From a bacterium (GTDB lineage Bacteria; Zixibacteria; MSB-5A5; GN15; FEB-12): a stretch of DNA of 10,818 nt. Both the position numbers and the translations under genes were made by a program. The first letter of the stretch is position 1; every line of letters begins with the position of its first letter. The DNA is taken from the NCBI GenBank assembly GCA_030668045.1, contig DAOUUR010000036.1, forward strand, positions 1 to 10,818, in the 5' to 3' direction. The notes under the pieces were generated by a model, which searched no databases, was not told the origin of the DNA, and was given only the letters and a program-made list of their open reading frames with translations. Positions 1 to 6,232 of this stretch are shown piece by piece.

Positions 1-224
1 ACCTGATACTTGACCGGCAGTTCGGCCGGCTTTTTGATTGCCTTGATCTGGAGCAGGACTTTTTCATCGAGGGTGAGTTGCCCGGCTTTGAAGTCGCGTT
101 CGATAGCTGTGAGAGGATCAATCCGATATGGAGCTGATTCGGCCAATAGGCACTCGGCCGACAGCACAACAGTTATCAATAGAAAGATAGCAACTAACGC
201 TATGTCTCGACAAAAAACTTTCAT
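1..224 (-). CDS. Secreted protein, N-terminal part only (cut by left edge)
   Basis: The first 74 codons of a minus-strand gene leave the window at base 1. The ATG at 224-222 has a clear SD (AAGGAG, 239-234) 9 nt upstream. The product begins with MKVFCRD and a hydrophobic stretch (about residues 8-25), followed by AECLLAES, a typical Sec signal peptide. The mature start contains a charged stretch with GQLTLDEKVLLQIKAIKKP and then LPVKY. This resembles the N-terminus of secreted proteins annotated as MXAN_6640-type putative metalloproteases (a short helical region ending in LPxxY), but only about 50 mature residues are visible and no catalytic motif lies within them. The export signal and the start are well supported. 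The family is a guess from memory of that pattern. It is the next gene downstream of the Omp85-like gene on the same strand, across a 265-nt gap. Confidence 0.75.
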   Translation of the reverse strand, partial: MKVFCRDIALVAIFLLITVVLSAECLLAESAPYRIDPLTAIERDFKAGQLTLDEKVLLQIKAIKKPAELPVKYQ

Positions 225-489
225 TGTTGTTAACTCCTTGACCATGATGTAGTCATCTTATCGGTTACAGTTGACAGGTTCTGAATCAAGCGCCGGGAAC
301 CTTCGGGCATATCCTAAGGCGAGCCGTTTGTTGATCCTACACGCCTTATAAACACAACTCACATCAAACAAGTTCAGAAAAGTTTTCTTGTCCCGGCGGC
401 AACAACTAGTAAGAACTACGGAAATCAGCTGCAGCCCTTCCTGGCCTGCTATCTGATCCTTAACTTATACTATAATCTATTGAATTGTA
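225..489. other. Non-coding gap between two minus-strand genes
   Basis: I find no convincing reading frame, RNA gene or T-run-backed hairpin here. Features seen: the SD of the left-edge gene (234-239); a perfect 13-nt palindrome AGAAAAGTTTTCT (376-388); a weak minus-strand promoter-like pair (TTGTTT at 371-366, TATAAG at 350-345, 15-nt spacer); and an AT-rich patch at 461-485 beside the Omp85 stop. An imperfect hairpin at 292-308 lacks a T-run. The gap probably holds the promoter and 5' leader of the left-edge gene, though this is inference. Confidence 0.4.
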
Positions 490-501
490 TCAGTTTGTCA
501 A
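472..501 (-). promoter_or_regulatory. Possible sigma-70-type promoter for the left-edge secreted-protein gene
   Basis: On the minus strand a perfect TTGACA (501-496) is followed, after 18 nt, by GATTAT (477-472; 4 of 6 to TATAAT). The -35 lies in the last codons of the Omp85-like gene. Transcription from here would give a 5' leader of roughly 240 nt ahead of the ATG at 224. The match rests on one strong and one mediocre hexamer, so it may be chance. Confidence 0.28.
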
Positions 502-2214
502 CACGAAAGTACCGGTGCCAACTCCAAAGTACTGCCCAGTTCCGATCGAAAATTGCCATCCGGTCTCTTTTGAATGGGCCACGTCAAATCGAAGTATTCT
601 GCCGCGGGCGGCTCGAGACACATGAAGCCTGAGACCGGCACCTACACTACTGTAAAAACCTTCCCATCGAACCTCCTCACCATCTTTCCAGACTCGTCCG
701 CCTTCGGCAAAAACCGCGCCGGCAACCTTAACTGAGAAAAGCTCTACGCCTGTGAAGAAACGACCCTCGACACCGGCCACTGCTCGTCGATTGCCTGTCC
801 TGAAATATCGGTCAAATCCTCTCAAACCACTGGTACCACCCAACACCAGCAGCTCATCGCCACCACAATGACCATCGTAGACATAGTCGCCCCGCGAAGC
901 AATGGTAAGAAATGGTAGATAATTATTGTAGTACCTTGCCGAAAGCCGGGTCTCGCGCCGAAGCGCAACGCCATCGCTGTCCCAAAAACGCTGAGAGCAG
1001 GATAGCGTGAATAGTTGAGAATGACCATAGAAACCGACCGCCGCTTGAACGTCCACCAGGTCATACACATGATCTTCGTAGCCCGGTTTGAAGGCGCGAG
1101 CAAATCCAATCTGCGCGGTCTCACCGAGAGTCAGGTCTTCCACCGTACCATAACTATCAATGCGTTCGCTGGTGACAAACCGCGGGCGCGAGTAGCGAAT
1201 TGCCACGAAGTCCTCATGGTACGCTGAGTCATTCGGCAGACCGGTAAGTGTCGGTCCGATGTCAACGATAGCCTGGGCTCGGTTTGTTAGTCTGTCATAC
1301 TTATAGGTATGCCGACCGATGAAATGAACTTTCTGATTGTACCGGCCCCTCCGATACTCAAACGCCAGCGCTGCCATATCACCCTGATGTTGCACACTGG
1401 CAACTCTGGCAGTGTCGTGGTAGACATCTGATCGCACCTTGGTTGCAGCTATCTGCACGGCGTACCCAAATTCCTGTGATAGATCGTAGAATGGACGAGA
1501 AAAGGCCAGCCGGGTATAGCCTTCAAGTGGATTGCCGCTGTAGGCGATCTGAATGCTGTGGGCACGGCCAAGAAAACGCTGATCGCTGTAACGCGACGCA
1601 AAGTAGTTACCTTCTTCCTCCCAAACCATGTACTCCACCGAGAGGAGCACATTCAGGCCCAGTAAATTCTTCTCTTCCCCCCACACCCGATATTTCGTCT
1701 CGTTACCATCGCGACTCAATTGGATGCCACCCGCCAGGCTCCATTGGTCAACCGTCAGGACATCGACCACCAGATGATTATTGGGGAGCTTGCGAACACT
1801 GACCCGCGCCTGGTAGACAATCAGCCGGCTGCGGAGGTTCCGTTCTTTCTCGGCGGCAAGCTCAGAGGAAAAGCTGTCCCCTGCCTCAAAGAGCAGTTCT
1901 CGCCGAATTATCCAGTGGCGCGTTCGTTGGTGAAGCTTGTTGGCCGTACGATACAGGAGGCCGTTGTACTCAGAATGATCGGTGTCATAGATGTTGCGAT
2001 TGTCGACGGTGACAGAGTCGATTATCAGTCCGTTGAACTCTGAGAGGTCTTCCCCGCCCTCCGCAGCTGTCGCCATGATCACGACGATCCCCGCGGTCTT
2101 GAGGGTAAATCTAAGTTGTTGAAACAATTGAGCCAACACCGTTCTCCGAATAGATGACGGAAATAACAAGTAAACATGCTGCCGTACAACTAATTTGTCG
2201 GTCTTCTCCGGCAT
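490..2214 (-). CDS. Omp85/BamA-like outer-membrane beta-barrel protein with one POTRA-like domain
   Basis: Predicted outer-membrane protein of the Omp85 (bacterial surface antigen D15) superfamily, whose members insert or translocate proteins at the outer membrane. Residues about 63-158 look like one POTRA domain (LIIDSVTV start, then ERNLRSR and VDVLTVDQWS). Residues about 160-574 alternate aromatic and charged positions as barrel strands do. LGGTSGLRGF at 458-467 is the conserved Omp85 L6-loop (V/I)RG(F/Y) motif. At 574 aa with one POTRA it is shorter than BamA, which usually has five POTRAs, so it is not the core BamA. Coordinates give the longest frame from the ATG at 2214, which has no good SD. 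GTG at 2139 or TTG at 2136 has GGAG (2147-2144) upstream by 4 or 7 nt and would place the hydrophobic stretch (residues 38-50) as a signal peptide, so I prefer one of these. It is divergent from the pilus operon, and a role in that system is untested. Confidence 0.82.
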   Translation of the reverse strand: MPEKTDKLVVRQHVYLLFPSSIRRTVLAQLFQQLRFTLKTAGIVVIMATAAEGGEDLSEFNGLIIDSVTVDNRNIYDTDHSEYNGLLYRTANKLHQRTRHWIIRRELLFEAGDSFSSELAAEKERNLRSRLIVYQARVSVRKLPNNHLVVDVLTVDQWSLAGGIQLSRDGNETKYRVWGEEKNLLGLNVLLSVEYMVWEEEGNYFASRYSDQRFLGRAHSIQIAYSGNPLEGYTRLAFSRPFYDLSQEFGYAVQIAATKVRSDVYHDTARVASVQHQGDMAALAFEYRRGRYNQKVHFIGRHTYKYDRLTNRAQAIVDIGPTLTGLPNDSAYHEDFVAIRYSRPRFVTSERIDSYGTVEDLTLGETAQIGFARAFKPGYEDHVYDLVDVQAAVGFYGHSQLFTLSCSQRFWDSDGVALRRETRLSARYYNNYLPFLTIASRGDYVYDGHCGGDELLVLGGTSGLRGFDRYFRTGNRRAVAGVEGRFFTGVELFSVKVAGAVFAEGGRVWKDGEEVRWEGFYSSVGAGLRLHVSRAARGRILRFDVAHSKETGWQFSIGTGQYFGVGTGTFVLTN

Positions 2215-2239
2215 TCGGTTGCGGCGAGTTCAGCAATTC

Positions 2240-2266
2240 ATTGTATCGACCGATACCCGTTATGGT
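2240..2266. promoter_or_regulatory. Divergent control region with a perfect inverted repeat
   Basis: GTATCG-AC-CGATAC (2243-2256) is a perfect 6-2-6 inverted repeat, shaped like an operator for a dimeric regulator. It lies between two divergent genes. On the minus strand a TACAAT -10-like hexamer (2245-2240) overlaps its left arm. On the plus strand TATGGT (2261-2266) follows its right arm, with a weak TTCATT (2237-2242) 18 nt upstream. The repeat is seen directly. The promoter hexamers and any regulator are inference, and no regulator gene is nearby. Confidence 0.35.
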
Positions 2267-2286
2267 GTACTGTTTTAAGGAAAACC

Positions 2287-4029
2287 GTGGAAATGGTTAA
2301 GAAAAAAATTGGCGACTTGCTGGTCGAGAAAGCTCTGATCACCAAGCCCCAGCTTGACGAATGTCTGCGGGACCAGGCGATCTCGGGACGCCGTATCGGT
2401 GAAATCCTTGTCGATAGAGGCTACATCACCGAGCTGCAGCTAATTGAGACCATCTCCGAACGTCTGTCAGTCCCCAAAGTCAGCCTGGGCTCAATGGTGA
2501 TCGACCCCCGAGTCATTCAGACCGTTCCGGTTGATATCGCCCGCCGCTATTCCCTGATCCCGATCTTCGCCATTGGCAACACGCTCACTCTTGTCATGGC
2601 CGATCCGCTCAACATTATTGCCATCGACGAGATCAAGTACTTGACCGGGAAGAATATCAAGCGCTCCATCGCCACTACCACCGAGATCGTGCAAGCAATT
2701 GACCAGTACTATTCAGTTGCTGATTCCCTCAATCAGATCGTGCAAAGCCGCCAGAAGGACGCGATGGTAGCGGCTGTCGCAGACGTACAGGAGACACGTA
2801 CTGATTCCGACAGCCCGATCATTCGACTGGTTGATCTAATCATATCAAAAGCGGTTAAAGACAAAGCCTCCGATATCCATATCGAGCCGGAAGAAGACCG
2901 CCTTCGTATCCGGTATCGGATCAGCAATGTCATGAAGGAGGAAGCCTCTCCTCCCAAGTCAATGCAGAACGAGCTGATCTCACGAATCAAGATTTCGGCC
3001 AACCTCGATGTCTCAGAAAAACGCCTGCCGCAGGACGGTCGCTTTGGTGTGAATATTGATGGCGCCAGTATTGACCTGCGTGTTTCTTCGCTGCCTACGA
3101 TTCACGGTGAGAAAATAGTGATCCGTATTCTTGATCGACGAAACCTGTTGCTCTCGTTCGGCCAGTTAGGGTTCAACCCCGAGACCGAAGCCGCCTGGAA
3201 AAAGATTATTCGGCAACCGGAAGGACTGGTGCTGATCTCCGGGCCGACCTCAAGTGGAAAAACATCGACTCTGTATGCCACACTTCAGGAAATCAATTCG
3301 ATTGAGAAAAATATCATTACTGTTGAAGACCCGGTGGAATATTCGCTGCCCATCATCAACCAGATACAAATCAACGAAAAAGCCGGGCTGACATTCCCCA
3401 CTACCCTGCGTTCGATGCTGCGTCAGAATCCCGACATCATTATGATCGGTGAGATCCGTGATGTTGAGACCGCCCGCATGGCCATTCGCTCCTCGCTAAC
3501 CGGCCATCTGGTCTTCTCGACAATACACACCAACGACGCTCCCTCGGCGGTCACCCGTCTTGTCGATATGGGCGTGGAGAGCTACTTGACTGCTGCCGCT
3601 ATCAAGGGCGTGCTGGCTCAACGCCTGGTGCGAACAAATTGCCCCAACTGCCTTCAGAGATATGAGCCCTCGGATGTAGTCCTGCAACGGGCCGGGCTGA
3701 ATAGATCTAACGCTGATATTGAATTCCAGCATAGTACCGGCTGCAATCAATGCAAAAACACTGGCTATCACGGACTGGTCGGTATCTACGAATATGTTGA
3801 AATCACACCCGCTATAAGTGAGTTGATAGTCAACAGCAAATCACTCAGCGCGATACGGCGGGAAGCTCGCACCTCCGGATATGTTCCGCTTTTTGAATCA
3901 GGGATGGATAAAGTTGCGGCGGGAACGATACGTCTGGAAGAACTCCTCAAAGAAACCTCCCATGCTGAAGAATCACCAACTATACCCGATCCGACTGCAA
4001 TTGGGGTGAGCAATGCCAACCCTGTATAA
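2287..4029 (+). CDS. pilB: Type IV pilus assembly / type II secretion ATPase, PilB/GspE family
   Basis: Cytoplasmic hexameric ATPase that powers pilus or pseudopilus extension by acting on the PilC/GspF platform. Residues about 5-140 form an MshEN (T2SSE N-terminal) module (IGDLLVEKALIT, then IGEILVDRGYIT). SDIHIEP begins the central region at 195-201. The Walker A loop GPTSSGKT is at 319-326, the Walker B-type box IIMIGEIRD at 384-392, and the His box GHLVFSTIHTNDA at 406-418. A zinc tetracysteine motif is present (C452, C455, C486, C489), as in extension ATPases and unlike PilT. Length (580 aa) is normal for PilB. AAGGA (2277-2281) is 5 nt before the GTG at 2287 and 11 nt before an in-frame ATG at 2293, so either may be used. 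The usual RIDG of the N2 domain reads RISN (211-214). It is the first gene of the operon. Confidence 0.95.
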   Translation: MEMVKKKIGDLLVEKALITKPQLDECLRDQAISGRRIGEILVDRGYITELQLIETISERLSVPKVSLGSMVIDPRVIQTVPVDIARRYSLIPIFAIGNTLTLVMADPLNIIAIDEIKYLTGKNIKRSIATTTEIVQAIDQYYSVADSLNQIVQSRQKDAMVAAVADVQETRTDSDSPIIRLVDLIISKAVKDKASDIHIEPEEDRLRIRYRISNVMKEEASPPKSMQNELISRIKISANLDVSEKRLPQDGRFGVNIDGASIDLRVSSLPTIHGEKIVIRILDRRNLLLSFGQLGFNPETEAAWKKIIRQPEGLVLISGPTSSGKTSTLYATLQEINSIEKNIITVEDPVEYSLPIINQIQINEKAGLTFPTTLRSMLRQNPDIIMIGEIRDVETARMAIRSSLTGHLVFSTIHTNDAPSAVTRLVDMGVESYLTAAAIKGVLAQRLVRTNCPNCLQRYEPSDVVLQRAGLNRSNADIEFQHSTGCNQCKNTGYHGLVGIYEYVEITPAISELIVNSKSLSAIRREARTSGYVPLFESGMDKVAAGTIRLEELLKETSHAEESPTIPDPTAIGVSNANPV

Positions 4030-5227
4030 ATACAGAGCTCTTTCAGCAGATGGCAAACCTCGCAGCGGTGAGCTCAATGCCATCGGTGAAGAAGAGGTCC
4101 TTCAGTACCTGAACAATCAAGACCTGATACCAGTCGAGATAAAAGCCCGTCGCTCCCAGATCCCGCTATCGTTTCTGGGGTTTTTCAAGGGTACGGACTA
4201 CGACAATCTGATCGTGTTCACAAACAGTCTGGGTACACTGTATCGGGCTGGTATTCCTCTTCTCAGAGCTATTAGCATCGTGAAAATTGGATCTGCCAAC
4301 AGTCGGTTCAATATGGCTGTCGAACAGATCGCCTTCGGGCTGCAGGCAGGTAAGCCGTTGTCACAGGCGATGGAAGAGTTTGAAGATATCTTCCCGAGAA
4401 CGTACCGTGCAAGTATCGCCGCCGGCGAAGAATCGGGACACCTGGACGATATTCTCGATGAACTCTCAATGATGCTGGAAAAAGAGATGGAGCTGACCCG
4501 CCAGATCAAGGCAGGTATCCGTTACCCCCTGATGGTGATAAGCGCTATCTTCGCAGCCTTTGTTATCCTGATCTCCTATGTCGTACCGAAATTCATCCAC
4601 TTCTACGGCAACTTCGGAGCAGACTTGCCGCTGCCAACCCGCATAATCATGGCTGTAAGTGATGTCTTCGTCAACTATTGGTGGCTGGTGGTACTGGGAA
4701 TCGGTATAGTCATTTTCGGTATCAAAAAACTCGTATCGGTGAAATGGGGAAAGCTCTGGTTCGACACTTGCCTGCTGAAAATTCCTATTTTCGGCAACTT
4801 AATCATCAAAGGTAATGTGGCCCGATTTAGTTTAATGTTCAAGATATTGTTCAGCGCTGGTATTCCGATTGTAACATGTCTACAAATATTGATCGATTCA
4901 GTCCGCAATGCCGCCATCGCCGCTGAGATTGCCGATATGAAGGAGCTGTTTCATATGGGCCAGGAGAGCGACCTGAGGTCGGATCGATTCAGATTTTTCC
5001 CAAAACTCGCTCGCGAAATGATGACAGTGGGGCTGGAGTCAGGCTCGCTCGACAACATGTTGCGTGTCTTGGGGTTACACTACTCCCGAGAGGTCTCCTA
5101 CGTATCGCGACAGATCACTTCAATCCTCGAACCACTCCTGACGTTGGTCCTTGGTGTCTTCATTCTGATTCTTGCGCTGGCAATCATGCTGCCGATGTGG
5201 AATTTGATCAATGTTTTCAAGGGGTAG
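4013..5227 (+). CDS. pilC: Inner-membrane platform protein, PilC/GspF family
   Basis: Polytopic inner-membrane protein on which the ATPase acts to add pilin subunits. The 404-aa length is standard. The N-terminus (YKYRALSADGKPRSGELNA) is the typical PilC cytoplasmic start. Two T2SSF domains are visible, about 65-190 and 268-392, each with the diagnostic helix pair: FPRTYRASIAAGEESGHL at 127-144 and FPKLAREMMTVGLESGSL at 329-346. Membrane segments lie near 171-193, 221-238 and 372-395. The gene starts inside pilB (17-nt overlap), with GGGGTGA a few bases before the ATG, so translation is probably coupled to the ATPase. PilC and GspF cannot be told apart by sequence alone. The pil symbol follows the operon context. 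Confidence 0.94.
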   Translation: MPTLYKYRALSADGKPRSGELNAIGEEEVLQYLNNQDLIPVEIKARRSQIPLSFLGFFKGTDYDNLIVFTNSLGTLYRAGIPLLRAISIVKIGSANSRFNMAVEQIAFGLQAGKPLSQAMEEFEDIFPRTYRASIAAGEESGHLDDILDELSMMLEKEMELTRQIKAGIRYPLMVISAIFAAFVILISYVVPKFIHFYGNFGADLPLPTRIIMAVSDVFVNYWWLVVLGIGIVIFGIKKLVSVKWGKLWFDTCLLKIPIFGNLIIKGNVARFSLMFKILFSAGIPIVTCLQILIDSVRNAAIAAEIADMKELFHMGQESDLRSDRFRFFPKLAREMMTVGLESGSLDNMLRVLGLHYSREVSYVSRQITSILEPLLTLVLGVFILILALAIMLPMWNLINVFKG

Positions 5228-5311
5228 TCGCTAATTCCGGCAACCGATTTCCCGATAATACTATAATAGACGAGAAGGTAATAGCAAAAGCATAAGCAGG
5301 AGGAGTCAGCA
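5228..5311 (+). promoter_or_regulatory. Gap before the first pilin: strong SD and a possible internal promoter
   Basis: This 84-nt gap is the only sizeable one inside the operon. It carries a consensus SD AGGAGG (5298-5303) 8 nt before the pilin ATG, the strongest in the operon, as expected for an abundant subunit. It also has a perfect TATAAT (5262-5267) within an AT-rich patch, but no recognisable -35 at 16-18 nt. An independent promoter boosting pilin expression is plausible but unproven. No terminator-like hairpin is seen. Confidence 0.4.
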
Positions 5312-5737
5312 ATGCGCCATTACATGAACCAGAGGGGCTTCACACTGGTTGAACTGGTTATCATCATTGTTATCCTGGGCATTTTGGCGGCGGTAGCAAT
5401 ACCAAAATACCAGGACCTTTCCAGTGAGGCCAAAGAAGCCGCTGCCAGGAGTACGCTGGGGAGTCTTCGTTCCGGCATAACAATCTTCTATGCCAACCAG
5501 GCCGTTACAACCGGAACCGCGTCTTGGCCGTCACTTGGCAACCTTGAAACCTCCGGAATAGTTATGGAGCAAACAATACCCCAGAATCCGTACCAGGCCA
5601 GCGCCAATGCTCCCGACTCGATCGTCACCGGTGTAACCAAGGGAACAATCGTCGGCGCACGAGGTGGTTGGGCATACAAAGCCTCCACTGGAGAACTCTG
5701 GCTCAATACCAGTGGTGCCGGGGAGAACGATTGGTAG
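5312..5737 (+). CDS. Type IV pilin / pseudopilin with class III leader (first pilin)
   Basis: Pilus subunit: a short 9-residue leader ends in QRG, followed by FTLVEL, giving the prepilin peptidase site G9|F10 with Glu5 of the mature protein at E14. The hydrophobic N-terminal helix runs to about residue 30 (ILAAVAIPKY). The mature protein would be 132 aa with no cysteine. The C-terminal part ends in GGWAYKASTGELWLN, a pattern common in small pilins and pseudopilins of the GspG/MshA type. The ATG at 5312 is chosen over the in-frame ATG at 5324 because AGGAGG sits 8 nt upstream of the first. The strong SD and first position suggest that this is the major subunit, which is inference. PilA, GspG or MshA naming cannot be decided. 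Confidence 0.93.
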   Translation: MRHYMNQRGFTLVELVIIIVILGILAAVAIPKYQDLSSEAKEAAARSTLGSLRSGITIFYANQAVTTGTASWPSLGNLETSGIVMEQTIPQNPYQASANAPDSIVTGVTKGTIVGARGGWAYKASTGELWLNTSGAGENDW

Positions 5738-5755
5738 GAAGGTGTTTCTTCCCAG

Positions 5756-6223
5756 ATGCAGCATCAGACCAGAGAAACTTTCTTCAAGCTCGATCAGTCG
5801 GGATTCACACTGGTCGAGCTTGTTATCGTAATAGTCGTTCTTGGGATTCTGGCGGCGGTGGCGATACCGAAATTCGGCACCATCACCGAGAGCTCTAAGA
5901 TTTCTGCTACCAAGAAAGAGATGATGTCGCTGAAACGCGCTATCGCGGGCAACCCCGAAGTTGTCGCCGGCGGCAAAGCCGTTGATCGCGGGTTTGAAGG
6001 AGATGTCGGATTTGCTCCGACCCAACTGGCCGACCTGGTGGTAAAACCGGATTCAATCCCGGCCTACAACAAGCTTACGCGGCTGGGGTGGAACGGTCCA
6101 TACATTGACAGCACCAATGGGAGTTATCTTAGCGACGCCTGGGAAACTGTCTATGTCTACCAACCGAGCAGTCGCTGCATCATCTCAACCTCCACGACCG
6201 ACAGTATTTTCATTTACTTTTGA
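5756..6223 (+). CDS. Type IV pilin / GspG-like pseudopilin with class III leader (second pilin)
   Basis: Second subunit of the same machine. The leader is 16 residues long and ends in DQSG, followed by FTLVEL (G16|F17, mature Glu5 at E21) and a hydrophobic helix to ILAAVAIPKF. The mature length would be about 139 aa. The C-terminal part contains GWNGPYIDS (111-119) and SDAWETVYVY (126-135). This parallels the GspG pattern of GW-GPY followed by DPWG-Y-Y near the calcium site, here without the Pro and Gly. One cysteine (C141) is present. It lies 18 nt after the first pilin. The only SD-like sequence, AGGAAGG (5736-5742), overlaps the previous stop and is 13 nt from the ATG, so initiation is probably weaker than for the first pilin. 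No other ATG, GTG or TTG start lies before the leader Gly. Confidence 0.92.
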   Translation: MQHQTRETFFKLDQSGFTLVELVIVIVVLGILAAVAIPKFGTITESSKISATKKEMMSLKRAIAGNPEVVAGGKAVDRGFEGDVGFAPTQLADLVVKPDSIPAYNKLTRLGWNGPYIDSTNGSYLSDAWETVYVYQPSSRCIISTSTTDSIFIYF

Positions 6224-6232
6224 GATATATTG

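Noticed and set aside
10..252. An 80-codon plus-strand open frame at the left edge
   Set aside because: The opposite strand encodes a better gene: an SD 9 nt from an ATG and a textbook signal peptide. The plus-strand product has no motif and no SD.
292..308. Hairpin GCCGGGAACCTTCGGGC as a terminator
   Set aside because: The stem contains a G-G mismatch and a G-T pair, and no T-run follows on either strand.
436..453. GCAGGCC...GGCTGC stem downstream of the Omp85-like gene as a terminator
   Set aside because: A bulged six-pair stem with no following T-run in the minus direction.
5237..5252. Sigma-54-like site (CGGCAA...TTCC) before the first pilin
   Set aside because: The -24 GG is present, but the -12 GC is replaced by CC, and the -12 element is essential. 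Not enough to call despite sigma-54 control of pilins in some lineages.
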